Positions 1 through 7,157 are shown, numbered from the stretch's first letter. The stretch is 64,000 nucleotides of DNA from Planomonospora sp. ID67723 (GCF_015711605.1 NZ_JABTEZ010000002.1:1426001-1490000), one strand, 5' to 3'. Translations and numbers: made by a program. The notes: generated by a model from the sequence alone, not told the origin.

Positions 1-1
1 C

Positions 2-841
2 TCCGGGCACCTGACGATCCTGTACCGGGGGCCGCTGTCGAGCTGCGACTACGACTGCCCCTACTGCCCGTTCGCCAAGCGCCGCGACAGCCCGGAGCGG
101 CTGCGGGCCGACCGGGCGGCGCTGGAGCGGTTCACCGGGTGGGTCGCCGGGCGGGAGCACCCCGTCTCGGTGCTGTTCACACCCTGGGGCGAGGGGCTCG
201 TCAGGTCCTGGTACCGGCGCGCGATGGTCGGGCTCAGCCACCTGCCGCACGTCCGGCGGGTCGCGATCCAGACCAATCTCAGCTGCCGCCCGGACTGGCT
301 GGCCGAGGCCGACCTGGGCACGCTCGCCCTCTGGGTCACTTACCACCCTGATCAGGTCGCCTACGAACGATTCATCAAGAAATGTCGTGACTTGATGGCC
401 AAGGGAGTCCGGTTCAGCGTCGGCATCGTCGGCCTGCCCGAGCACCTGGAGCACGCCCGGCGGCTCCGGGCCGATCTCCCGGACGCGGTGTACCTCTGGG
501 TGAACGCCGCCGAAGGCCACCTCTACACCGACGGCGAGGCGGCCGGGTGGACGGCGATCGACCCGTTGTTCCACTACAGCCGCACCCCGCACCGCAGCGC
601 CGGGCAGCCCTGCCGTACCGGCGACAGCGTCGTCTCCGTGGACGGCGACGGCACCGTACGGCGCTGCCACTTCGTCCCGGCGGTGCTCGGCAACCTCTAC
701 GACGGCACCTTCCGCCGCCGTGCCCGGCCGTGCCCGGCGGCGCTGTGCGACTGCCACATCGGCTACGTGCACCTGGAGCCGACCGGTCTGTACGACGTCT
801 TCGCCGGGGGCGTCCTGGAGCGCATCCCGCACGGTCGCTGA
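2..841 (+). CDS. STM4011-family radical SAM protein (5' end outside window)
   Basis: The reading frame is already open at base 2 and ends in TGA at 839-841, so the N-terminus lies outside the window. Near the visible N-terminus is a CxxxCxxC cluster (CDYDCPYC), the [4Fe-4S] ligand pattern of radical SAM enzymes. Further in are GEGL and a second Cys-rich tail (CRTG, RRCHF, CPAALCDC) that could bind an auxiliary cluster or zinc. This architecture matches the STM4011 family, which usually travels with STM4012-4014 homologues; those would lie to the left. The substrate of the family is unknown. A hairpin terminator follows about 60 bp downstream. The radical SAM call is firm; the subfamily is from recognition of sequence pattern only. 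Confidence 0.85.
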   Translation, partial: SGHLTILYRGPLSSCDYDCPYCPFAKRRDSPERLRADRAALERFTGWVAGREHPVSVLFTPWGEGLVRSWYRRAMVGLSHLPHVRRVAIQTNLSCRPDWLAEADLGTLALWVTYHPDQVAYERFIKKCRDLMAKGVRFSVGIVGLPEHLEHARRLRADLPDAVYLWVNAAEGHLYTDGEAAGWTAIDPLFHYSRTPHRSAGQPCRTGDSVVSVDGDGTVRRCHFVPAVLGNLYDGTFRRRARPCPAALCDCHIGYVHLEPTGLYDVFAGGVLERIPHGR

Positions 842-899
842 CCCGGTCCTGTCCGCCACGTCCGCTCGGACGGGTGCGGCATGGCGGGACCGGCATGCA

Positions 900-921
900 A
901 AAGCGGCCCTACGGCCGCTTT
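900..921. terminator. Hairpin terminator between convergent genes
   Basis: A perfect 9-bp stem (AAAGCGGCC, CTAC loop, GGCCGCTTT) has A-rich and T-rich edges, so it could act in both directions. It sits between the radical SAM gene and the leftward small secreted protein gene, about 200 nt past the stop of the latter. Confidence 0.7.
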
Positions 922-1054
922 CCATGGTCGTCAAGCCGCTTTCCGTTCCGTCTTCTGGTCTTCCAGAAGGGTCCCCTGAACGGGGAGGGTTCCAGCAGGA
1001 CGGTGACCTCCTGACTCTCGGGTATCCCTCGTTGACCTCCCGGCCGGCACGGGC

Positions 1055-1079
1055 TCCCGGAGACGGACCGTCTCCGGGA
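1055..1079 (-). terminator. Stop-proximal 3' UTR hairpin, copy 1
   Basis: The 10-bp stem TCCCGGAGAC / GTCTCCGGGA lies about 45 nt past the stop of the 1124-1339 gene. The matching hairpin of copy 2 (1787-1811) differs at paired positions so that pairing is kept. It has no T-tract, so it may stabilise the 3' end rather than terminate. Confidence 0.55.
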
Positions 1080-1123
1080 GGAGCATCCGGCTGCGCGAGC
1101 GCCCCGGTGCCTTCCGGAGGAGA

Positions 1124-1339
1124 TCAGTTTTCGATGATGCCGAGGAACGCGAAGTCGAACAGGTCGTTCAGGACCTCGTTGTGGTTGCTGTCGTCGATGT
1201 AGATGTAGCTGCCGCCGTGGTGGTGCCAGCCGTGGTCCCGGTCGTCCCAGTCCCGGTCGCCGCCGGCTGCGGCGGGGCCTGCGAAGGCCAGGGTGGCGAA
1301 GCCTGCGATGGCTGCACCGGCGATGATACGACGGATCAT
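1124..1339 (-). CDS. Small secreted protein, paralogue A
   Basis: This encodes 71 residues. The start at 1339 is chosen because GGAGGA lies about 6 nt upstream; a longer in-frame extension lacks this support. A basic N-terminus (MIRR) followed by an Ala/Gly-rich hydrophobic stretch ending in PAAAG around residue 26 looks like a Sec signal peptide, leaving a mature peptide of about 45 residues. The mature part has a D/W/H-rich segment, then YIDDSNHNEVLND and a C-terminal LGIIEN. The paralogue at 1861-2085 shares the signal peptide and C-terminal half but has a Gly/His-rich middle. No chaplin or rodlin motif is visible. Function unknown; a secreted surface or signalling peptide is only inference. 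Confidence 0.8.
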   Translation of the reverse strand: MIRRIIAGAAIAGFATLAFAGPAAAGGDRDWDDRDHGWHHHGGSYIYIDDSNHNEVLNDLFDFAFLGIIEN

Positions 1340-1632
1340 GATTTTTCCTCCATGGGAATAGGGAATCATCGATGACTTCCGCGACGGACCGTGCTCGGTC
1401 GATCGCTCGTCGTACTCAATGGTCTCACTTGTCCCAGAGGTCGCTCCAGGGGGTTTCCTCCACATTCGACCATAGGCTTGCGATGTCTTTTGGTAGGTGT
1501 CAGTGTTTCCCCGGCCGCCCTGTCCCGTCTTTGCTGTCGGCATTCTGGGCGCATTCCCTGTGGCCGCCGGGCCGGTCCCGTGCCGTGGGTTCCGCTCGCG
1601 TGGCGGTGTATCACCGGGTAGGCGACACAAAA

Positions 1633-1669
1633 AGCGGCTTCACGGCCGGTAGATGGCCGTGAAGCCGCT
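1633..1669 (-). terminator. Strong hairpin terminator of paralogue B
   Basis: A perfect 15-bp stem (1633-1647 with 1655-1669, 7-nt loop) is flanked by A's on the left and TTT on the right. It lies about 190 nt past the stop of the 1861-2085 gene and upstream of paralogue A, so the two copies should be separate transcripts. Confidence 0.8.
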
Positions 1670-1786
1670 CTTTGCTGATATTTTGAATTGCCAGAAGTGT
1701 CCCCTGAATGGGGATGGCGTTGCAGAAGGAAGGCCTTATCCCAAGTATTTGGGAAACCCCTCGGTCATTTCCCGGCCGGCACGAGT

Positions 1787-1811
1787 GCCCGGAGGCGGAC
1801 GACCTCCGGGC
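1787..1811 (-). terminator. Stop-proximal 3' UTR hairpin, copy 2
   Basis: The 9-bp stem GCCCGGAGG / CCTCCGGGC corresponds to 1055-1079. Relative to copy 1, the outer T-A pair is G-C and an inner A-T pair is G-C, so both sides changed together. Confidence 0.55.
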
Positions 1812-1860
1812 AGAGCCGCCCGGCACGTGCGGCCGGGCCCCCGGTGCCCCCGGGAGGGGG

Positions 1861-2085
1861 TCAGTTCTCGATGATGCCGAGGACCGCGATGTCGATGAGG
1901 TCGTTCAGGACCTCGTTGTGGTTGCTGTCGTCGATGTAGACGTAGCTGCCGCCGTAGCCGCCGCCGTGGCCGCCGCCGCCGTGGCCGCCGTGGCCGCCGT
2001 TGTCGCAGCCGGCTGCGGCGGGGCCTGCGAAGACCAGGCCTGCGAAGCCTGCGATGGCCGCGCCAGCGAGAATGCGCCTAATCAT
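1861..2085 (-). CDS. Small secreted protein, paralogue B
   Basis: This encodes 74 residues, with the start at 2085 placed by GGAGGAAAA just upstream. The N-terminal signal peptide is nearly identical to paralogue A (MIRRILAGAAIAGFAG..., cleavage likely near residue 26). It is followed by a Gly/His-rich linker (repeated GGH and GGGH) and the conserved block YIDDSNHNEVLNDLID, ending LGIIEN. The His-rich linker could bind metal, but paralogue A replaces it with Asp/Trp/His, so only net polarity is kept. A single Cys follows the predicted cleavage site (AAAGC), which is absent in A. It has its own terminator at 1633-1669. Function unknown. Confidence 0.8.
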   Translation of the reverse strand: MIRRILAGAAIAGFAGLVFAGPAAAGCDNGGHGGHGGGGHGGGYGGSYVYIDDSNHNEVLNDLIDIAVLGIIEN

Positions 2086-2309
2086 GAGTTTTCCTCCATG
2101 GAAACAGAGAATCATCGATGACTTTAGCGACGGACCGTTTCCGGTGAGCCGCTCGTCGTCATAGATGCTCTCACCGCTCAGGGCGTCGTTCCAGGCGATT
2201 TCCACTGCGTTCAGCCAAAGGCTCGCGATGTTTTTTTAGCGATGGCCAGTGTTTCACTCGCCCCTCCGCACCGATTCACCGATCGGCGTGGGGAAAGCGA
2301 CGGGCGGCG

Positions 2310-3341
2310 TCAGGTCTCGCGTTCGGGGCGATAGTCGGCCTCGGACATACCGAAGGTCCATGCCACGCCGGCGCGGGCGGTACGGGTGGAGGGCGGGACG
2401 CGCAGCCAGTACTTGCGGAAGGTGCCGTCGGGCTCGGCGGTGGAGTTGACCACCTCGACCATCACCACCGGCTCGTCGTCGGGCAGGTCGATCCGCCAGA
2501 GCACGCCCGTCTCGTCCTGATGCAGCGGGGTCGCGCCGGACTCGGCGAGGTAGCGGTCGTAGCCGAAGTGCTCCAGCATGACCCGGCGCAGCTCGGCGTT
2601 GCCCTCGGTGCGGATGCGCTCCGGGGTCAGCGTCGCCATGGAGGCGGCGAAGTCGGCCGGGACCGGCATGCCGCCCCAGGCGTGCACCGCGAAGCCGTCG
2701 GGGAAGAGCAGAGCCGGAGCGCCGGCGCGGTGCAGGCGGTGCAGCTCGTCACGGTGCAGCTCGGTGGGCCGCTCGCAGACGATGGCGACGTGTTCGAACG
2801 GCCACCACCAGCCCGCCGACCGGGCCACCCGGACCAGGCCCTCCACCTCCGGCCTGCCGAGCGCGTCGAACAGCGCCAGCCACGGCGCGTCCTGCTGGCC
2901 CAGCACCGCGTCCAGCGTCGAGGCGCGCAGCGCCGCCCCGGCGGCCTCGGAGTCCTCCGTCGCGGCGATGCCCTGGCGGATCCGGGTGACCAGCGCGCTC
3001 ACCGGGTCCCACAGCCGCCCGCCGGTCAGCGACCAGGCCACCGGCCAGTCCGCCGGACCCAGCGAGGCGTGCACCTCGGCCCTGGCCTGCTCCCAGGGCC
3101 GGGTGCGCACCTGCTCGCGCACCGATCTCCCGGCGCCCAGCGTGGTGATCGCCCGCGCGCCGGCGGCGGGCGAGTCGACCCAGATGATCTTCTCTGGCTC
3201 GGCCAGCCCGGCGGCCCGGTAGGCGAGCCGCACTCCCGCCTCGGCCGCGGGGCGGTCTGCGGGACCGGTCTGGAAGGCCACGTCCTCCCAGCGCAGCGCC
3301 GCCGCGGTCAGCACGTCGGCGAGCTCCATGGTGACGGTCAT
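2310..3341 (-). CDS. DUF6745-family protein
   Basis: This encodes 343 residues and is cytoplasmic (no signal or membrane segment). The C-terminal segment, running through WRIDLPDDEPVVMVEVVN, then WLRVPPSTRTARAGVAWTFG, matches the conserved end of DUF6745 proteins, which are common in actinomycetes and have no known biochemical role. A Trp-rich stretch (SAGWWWPFEHVAIVCERP) lies in the middle. The stop of the small upstream gene (3369-3695) is 27 bp before this start, so the two form an operon. In this family the similarity is to a domain of unknown function only; no catalytic motif is evident. The family call rests on the C-terminal signature. Confidence 0.8.
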   Translation of the reverse strand: MTVTMELADVLTAAALRWEDVAFQTGPADRPAAEAGVRLAYRAAGLAEPEKIIWVDSPAAGARAITTLGAGRSVREQVRTRPWEQARAEVHASLGPADWPVAWSLTGGRLWDPVSALVTRIRQGIAATEDSEAAGAALRASTLDAVLGQQDAPWLALFDALGRPEVEGLVRVARSAGWWWPFEHVAIVCERPTELHRDELHRLHRAGAPALLFPDGFAVHAWGGMPVPADFAASMATLTPERIRTEGNAELRRVMLEHFGYDRYLAESGATPLHQDETGVLWRIDLPDDEPVVMVEVVNSTAEPDGTFRKYWLRVPPSTRTARAGVAWTFGMSEADYRPERET

Positions 3342-3368
3342 TCGGCAGGCTCCTGTCGTTGGGGGACT

Positions 3369-3695
3369 TCAGTCGGCGACGACGCGGAAGGCGCCGGGGA
3401 CGTACTCGCGCTGGCGCTGCACGCGGTACCAGCCCTTGGGGAGGGGGATCGCCGCGTGCTCCTCGTGGACCACCCGGCCGCCGGAGGGGACGTGCAGGAA
3501 GTCGGGGTCCATCGGGCGCGGGGACCGGACCAGGACGCCGGGGCCGACCACGGCGTGGGCGTGACCGGTCGCCTCGCCCAGGGCGAGCACCAGGCGGCCG
3601 CGGGCGTCGCGCGGCGCGGACGGGGCGGCCTGGACCGAGGCGGGCACGGCCTCTTCTGGGACGGGCACGATCAGGATGTCGCCCTGACGGTACAT
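3369..3695 (-). CDS. Small protein in operon with DUF6745 gene
   Basis: This encodes 108 residues. The start at 3695 is chosen because GAGGAG lies just upstream; the longer open frame through 4736 is the shadow of the hydrolase gene on the other strand. The sequence begins MYRQGDILIVPVPEE and continues with GEATGHAHAV, an L/V-rich beta-type stretch and HEEHAAIPLPKGWYRVQRQREY. These features look like a small all-beta domain, and two clustered His regions (GHAHAV and VVHEEHA) could be functional. The partner DUF6745 gene follows 27 bp later. I recognise the arrangement of DUF6745 next to a small ORF of this kind but not a function for either. Confidence 0.8.
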   Translation of the reverse strand: MYRQGDILIVPVPEEAVPASVQAAPSAPRDARGRLVLALGEATGHAHAVVGPGVLVRSPRPMDPDFLHVPSGGRVVHEEHAAIPLPKGWYRVQRQREYVPGAFRVVAD

Positions 3696-3851
3696 GTGTC
3701 GCTGCTCCTCGGATCGGGGTTGATCGAAAACTAGCGCCCGCCACCGACATTTCCGGGCCCTCCTCGGTCGGCATCGGACCCTCACCGGCGCGCCCCCCTC
3801 GTGTGAAAGTTTGATATTCCGAACTTTCGGATTATCGGTTAAGGTGGAGCC

Positions 3852-4805
3852 ATGAACTCCATCCTGAGCATCTCCCTGGCGGCCATCCTGGTGGCCCCGG
3901 CGGCCGATGCCACCCCCGCTTCCGCCGGTCTCGAGGACGCCGAGGCCGTTCTTGCCCACATCCGGGCCCACCCCGGTGACGTTGCGCTGGTGACCCGGGG
4001 CATCAGCCACAACGCCGATCGCCTCGCCCCGGTGGCGTCGGGCATCAAGATCATTCATCTCGCCGCCTACGTCGACGCGCTCCGCAGGGGCAGGGTCGAG
4101 CCGGGCGAGCGTGTCCCCACGGCTTTGTGGAACGCCTACCATGTGCCGGGCACCGACGGCGGCGCTCACGAGAAGGCGCTCAAGCGGCTCAAGGCCGGCG
4201 TGAGCGTCACGCTCGACCAGCTCGTCTCCGCCATGATCGAGGAGAGTGACAACGCCGCCGCCGACCTGCTCCGCGACCGCATCGGCCCCGGTGAGCTGCG
4301 CCGGATCGCGCAGACCCGCGTCGGTACGATCAACGGCGAGATCCTGCGCGCCTTCGGCGGTTGCACGCTGTCCGCGGACGCCTGCCTGAAGCGGTACGTC
4401 AAGACGGGCAGGCAGGTCTCGCCCGCGCTGCCGGACTTCACCCGGCAGGCCGCGTGGGCCGAGACCGTGATCCGCGTGGAACCCGGTGTCCTGCGCCGGG
4501 TGCTGGCCGGTCTCAGGAAGGACAAGGTGGCCGGCAGGCACCTGGAGTGGCCGATGCGCCAGCCCGGCGCCGACCCCGCCACGCTGCGCATCGGCACCAA
4601 GGGCGGTGCGCTGCCCGGCGTCATCAGCGAGGCCATGTACACCGTCCGGCCCGGGGAGAAGCCCCGCGAGACCGTTCTGGTCCTGCACCGGCTGCCGGAG
4701 GCCACCTGGTACTCCGGGATGCGCAGCTATGCTCATCAGGAGTTCATCGTGCGGCTGACGACCGATCCCGCCTTCTTCGCGAAGGTGCGCGCGGCGCTGG
4801 AATGA
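3852..4805 (+). CDS. Class A beta-lactamase-like serine hydrolase, secreted
   Basis: This encodes 317 residues. The N-terminus is short and hydrophobic, ending ADATPASA near residue 25, consistent with export. The three penicillin-binding motifs are present in order: SxxK as SGIK (Ser63/Lys66), SDN at 132-134, and KTG as KGG (Lys250). This order and spacing fit class A beta-lactamase-related enzymes. The family also contains non-lactamase esterases and peptidases, and I did not find a clear omega-loop ExxLN motif, so antibiotic resistance should not be assumed. GGTGGA precedes the ATG. AT-rich promoter-like sequence lies at about 3810-3840. It stands alone. Confidence 0.85.
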   Translation: MNSILSISLAAILVAPAADATPASAGLEDAEAVLAHIRAHPGDVALVTRGISHNADRLAPVASGIKIIHLAAYVDALRRGRVEPGERVPTALWNAYHVPGTDGGAHEKALKRLKAGVSVTLDQLVSAMIEESDNAAADLLRDRIGPGELRRIAQTRVGTINGEILRAFGGCTLSADACLKRYVKTGRQVSPALPDFTRQAAWAETVIRVEPGVLRRVLAGLRKDKVAGRHLEWPMRQPGADPATLRIGTKGGALPGVISEAMYTVRPGEKPRETVLVLHRLPEATWYSGMRSYAHQEFIVRLTTDPAFFAKVRAALE

Positions 4806-4825
4806 GGGAGTGAGGTGAGGTTCCG

Positions 4826-5314
4826 CTGACTGGCGTCGACGACAGGCTCCAGGACCTCGAGGCGCGGGTCGCGGCCCTCGAGGCCAGACTCACCGCCTCC
4901 GCCGGAGCGACGCAGGCGGCCGACGATGACACCGGCCTGCTCACCTACGGCGGCCGGGCCAGGTTCGGCGGCTACCAATGGGAGTGGGAGATGAGCCGCT
5001 TCCCCGGCTGGCTGCTCAGGCGACCGGCCGCGCCCCTGGCCGCCATCCTGGCCGCCGCCGGGCACCCGGCGCGCTTCGAGATCCTGCAAATGCTGGTCAC
5101 CGGGCCCCAGCCCATCGCTGAGCTCCAGGCCGCACTGGGGCTCGCCTCCCCCGGTCAGCTTTACCACCACCTCAAGACGCTGGCCTCGGCCGGGCTGGTC
5201 GAGCAGCCCGAACGGGGCGTCTACCGGGTGCCGGCGCATGCGATCTTCCCCGTGCTGGCCCTGGCCGCCGCCGCGACCGACGTGGCCGAACGCTCCGGCA
5301 CGGAGACCGGCTAG
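4826..5314 (+). CDS. ArsR-type winged-helix regulator with N-terminal coiled coil, probable CTG start
   Basis: This encodes 162 residues if started at CTG 4826, which follows GGTGAGG. The first ATG in frame (4991) has no good ribosome site and would remove conserved-looking sequence. The upstream part encodes a Leu-heptad helix (DDRLQDLEARVAALEARL), then YGGRARFGGYQWEWE. The rest is a winged helix: HPARFEILQMLVTGPQPI, then LASPGQLYHHLKTLASAGLV and a wing GVYRV. A coiled coil before an ArsR-like domain suggests dimerisation. The start is 20 bp after the hydrolase stop, so it may be co-transcribed and could respond to the same signal. The regulator call is solid; the exact start is inference. 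Confidence 0.75.
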   Translation: MTGVDDRLQDLEARVAALEARLTASAGATQAADDDTGLLTYGGRARFGGYQWEWEMSRFPGWLLRRPAAPLAAILAAAGHPARFEILQMLVTGPQPIAELQAALGLASPGQLYHHLKTLASAGLVEQPERGVYRVPAHAIFPVLALAAAATDVAERSGTETG

Positions 5315-5482
5315 CGCCGGCGCCGTGGGGCTCGGCGACCGGCTGACGGCGCTCACCGGGCTCGGCCGATCGGCACGGCCGCCTCGGCGGTCTTCGCCGC
5401 GTCCCTCCGGCATCGCGTGCCGGGGCGGGCCGGCTCCACTCGATCCGGAGCGGACCGCGGTCTCCGCCGAAGCCGGAGCGCC

Positions 5483-6097
5483 TCAGCCGGCGGCGCTTCG
5501 GTTCCGCCGTGGGGCGGAGGCGGACACCGCCGTGTCGAACAGGTCGGCGACCTCGTCCATCGTCTCGAGGATCGGTCGGCCGTCCTGCTCGACACGGGCC
5601 CGTACCAGTGATCCCTCGAGTGCGGCGATGGCGAGTCCCGCGAGGCGGCGGGCGCGGGCGGGCGGCACGGATGCGGCGGTCAGCCCGTCTTCGAGCACTG
5701 CGGACCAGGTGGCGAACGCCTCGCGCCCGGCAGCCGTCACGCCGGGTTCCTGCGGAGTGAGCTCGAGCAGCGTGGTGGTGATCGGTGACCCGTCCCGGAA
5801 GCCCGATTCGGCCATCCAGCCGGCGACCATCCGTGCGTAGGCGCGCAGCACCATGGAGGGGGAGGACTCGCGCGCTGCGAGGTCTGCCAGTGTTCTGCCG
5901 ACCAGCCTGCCCGCCTGCCGGGTCACCTCCTGGCCGATCTGCACCTTCCCCTGCGGGAAGTAGTGGTACAGCGAGCCCTTCGGCGCGCCGCTGGCGGCCA
6001 GGATCTCGTTGAGCCCGGTCGCCGCGTAGCCCTTCTGCCGGAAGAGGGCGGCGGCGGCGCGGACGATCGCCTCGCGATGCTTGGCCGGAGCGGACAT
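5483..6097 (-). CDS. TetR/AcrR-family repressor (divergent to thioesterase)
   Basis: This encodes 204 residues. The N-terminal helix-turn-helix is clear: REAIVRAAAALFRQKGYAAT, then LNEILAASGAPKGSLYHYFP, the typical recognition helix ending in YHYF. The C-terminal half (LVGRTLADLAARESSP, ALEGSLVRARVEQDGRPI) resembles the LmrA/YxaF subgroup of TetR regulators, often tied to multidrug or lipophilic ligand sensing. It is transcribed away from the thioesterase at 6146, and an 18-bp perfect palindrome (6130-6147) between them is the probable operator. The convergent neighbour on the left is separated by about 170 bp. The ligand is unknown. Confidence 0.92.
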   Translation of the reverse strand: MSAPAKHREAIVRAAAALFRQKGYAATGLNEILAASGAPKGSLYHYFPQGKVQIGQEVTRQAGRLVGRTLADLAARESSPSMVLRAYARMVAGWMAESGFRDGSPITTTLLELTPQEPGVTAAGREAFATWSAVLEDGLTAASVPPARARRLAGLAIAALEGSLVRARVEQDGRPILETMDEVADLFDTAVSASAPRRNRSAAG

Positions 6098-6129
6098 GGC
6101 GGGTGACCTCGCTACTCGGAACCGTGGTT

Positions 6130-6147
6130 ATATAGACTAGTCTATAT
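6130..6147. promoter_or_regulatory. Palindromic TetR operator overlapping promoters and the thioesterase start codon
   Basis: The perfect 18-bp inverted repeat ATATAGACT/AGTCTATAT lies between divergent genes. Each strand reads TAGACT, a good -10 hexamer. On the + strand the hexamer is 7 nt before ATG 6146, implying a leaderless thioesterase mRNA. Repressor binding should block both directions. Confidence 0.75.
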
Positions 6148-6553
6148 GGAATCTTCCGGTGATCTTCTCGTGCAACTGCGCCAGGTCAACTCGGCCGCGG
6201 CGTTCAACCGGTGGGCCGGCTTCGAGGTGACCGAGGCGGCACCCGGCCGGGTCTCCCTGCAGATGCAATGGCGAACGGAATTCGGCCAGTACGCCGGACA
6301 CCTGCACGCCGGCCTCGTGTCCGCGCTCATCGACACCGCATGCGGCTTCGCCGCATTCACGCTCTCCGGTCTGGTCGTCGCCTCGCACTGCGCGGTCAAC
6401 TACCTGGCCCCCGGATCCGGCTCCGCCTTCGTGGCAACCGCCGAAACGGTCAAGGCCGGCAGGCGACAGATCTTCGCCCACGCGGAACTCCGCGACCACG
6501 ACTCCGGCAGGCTCATCGCCAACGGCCAGACGATTCTCATCCCTGTCGCCTGA
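6146..6553 (+). CDS. PaaI-type hotdog thioesterase
   Basis: This encodes 135 residues, the usual length for a single hotdog-fold domain. Visible features are FNRWAGFEVTEAAPGRVSL, then GHLHAGLVSALIDTACGFAA, where the HAG...D segment corresponds to the active-site helix of PaaI-type acyl-CoA thioesterases, then HCAVNYLAPG. Family members hydrolyse acyl- or aryl-CoA thioesters. There is no Shine-Dalgarno sequence; the ATG overlaps the TetR palindrome and sits 7 nt after a -10 hexamer, so translation is probably leaderless. Regulation by the divergent TetR repressor is strongly implied. Its stop codon is inside a palindrome shared with the convergent TetR gene at 6564. Confidence 0.9.
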   Translation: MESSGDLLVQLRQVNSAAAFNRWAGFEVTEAAPGRVSLQMQWRTEFGQYAGHLHAGLVSALIDTACGFAAFTLSGLVVASHCAVNYLAPGSGSAFVATAETVKAGRRQIFAHAELRDHDSGRLIANGQTILIPVA

Positions 6554-6570
6554 CGCCGCGGCGTCAGGCG
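6547..6570. terminator. Bidirectional palindrome covering both convergent stop codons
   Basis: A 24-bp perfect palindrome (CGCCTGACGCCG and its complement) contains the TGA of the thioesterase (6551-6553) and the stop of the convergent TetR gene (6564-6566). There is no T-tract. It probably acts as a shared terminator or roadblock. Confidence 0.6.
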
Positions 6571-7157
6571 CCCAGAGCGCGGAGCACGAAGCCGGAGACG
6601 GTCTCCTCGGCCTGCTCCACCGTCACCGTGCCGCCGAGCAGCGGCAACCGCTCGGCCCCGATGACGGCCATGATGATCCGCGCGGTGGCCGGTACGTCGG
6701 GGGCCTGGAAGGCGCCCGCCTCCACGCCGCTGTCGATGATGCCGGTCAGGATGTGCTGCATCGGCGCGACGTGCTCGGCCAGGCGCTGGTAGGCGTCGGG
6801 GCCCAGGGCCGCCGACAGGTCGGCCGGGCCGGGGTGCGGGTGGGCGAGCAGGCCGGCGAGCTGGAGGCGGACGAACACCCGCAGCCGCTCGGCGGGAGAG
6901 GCGTCGCCGGGCAGCTCCCGCTCGTAGGCCTCGATGAAGTAGTGCGTCACCCGCTCGGTGAAGGCCAGCAGCAGCGCGGCCTTGTCGGGAAAGTAGTTGT
7001 ACAGGACGGTCCGGGTGATCCCCGCCTCGTTCGCCACGTCGGTCATCGAGATGGCGTCGATGCCCTGGTCGCGGGAGAGCCGCGAGACCGCCTGCAGGAT
7101 GCGGTCCTGGGTCTGGGCGCGGTGCTCGCCGATCGTCGCGGCCGAAATGCGGGGCAT
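6564..7157 (-). CDS. TetR-family regulator (divergent to AlkZ-like gene)
   Basis: This encodes 197 residues. The DNA-binding domain is at residues 10-60: RAQTQDRILQAVSRLSRDQG, DAISMTDVANEAGITRTVLY, then NYFPDKAALLL. The C-terminal domain (LRVFVRLQLAGLLAHPHPGP, VLRALGA at the end) is ligand-binding but not assignable. It is convergent with the thioesterase, its stop sharing a palindrome with that gene. It is divergent from the glycosylase-like gene at 7296, with a 10-7-10 inverted repeat between them that is the likely operator. Regulation of the neighbour and of itself is inferred from position. Confidence 0.92.
   Translation of the reverse strand: MPRISAATIGEHRAQTQDRILQAVSRLSRDQGIDAISMTDVANEAGITRTVLYNYFPDKAALLLAFTERVTHYFIEAYERELPGDASPAERLRVFVRLQLAGLLAHPHPGPADLSAALGPDAYQRLAEHVAPMQHILTGIIDSGVEAGAFQAPDVPATARIIMAVIGAERLPLLGGTVTVEQAEETVSGFVLRALGA

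Larger units (their letters stand above)
899..1490. repeat. Tandem duplication, unit 1 (gene, promoter region and 3' UTR)
   Basis: This unit and 1629-2237 are diverged copies of the same module. Each has a distal terminator, a conserved TCCCC-TGAA-nGGGGA mini-hairpin (972-986 here), a stop-proximal hairpin, a small secreted protein gene, and a similar upstream region (shared blocks such as ATCATCGATGACTT and GGCTtGCGATGT). Ends are approximate because they were found by eye. Confidence 0.75.
1629..2237. repeat. Tandem duplication, unit 2
   Basis: This is the second diverged copy of the module described at 899-1490. It keeps the same order of terminator, mini-hairpin (1700-1714), stop-proximal hairpin, gene and upstream blocks. 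The coding ends and hairpins are better conserved than the DNA between them, which suggests selection on those parts. Confidence 0.75.

Noticed and set aside
1124-2085. Chaplin or rodlin identity for the small secreted proteins
   Set aside because: Size and export fit, but the chaplin core and conserved Cys pair are absent and rodlins are longer.
3369-4736. 455-codon minus-strand ORF over the beta-lactamase-like gene
   Set aside because: Only the last 108 codons have a ribosome site and domain-like sequence; the rest is the shadow of the hydrolase gene.
3852-4805. Functional class A beta-lactamase
   Set aside because: SxxK, SDN and KGG are present, but a clear catalytic omega-loop Glu motif was not found, so only a related serine hydrolase is claimed.
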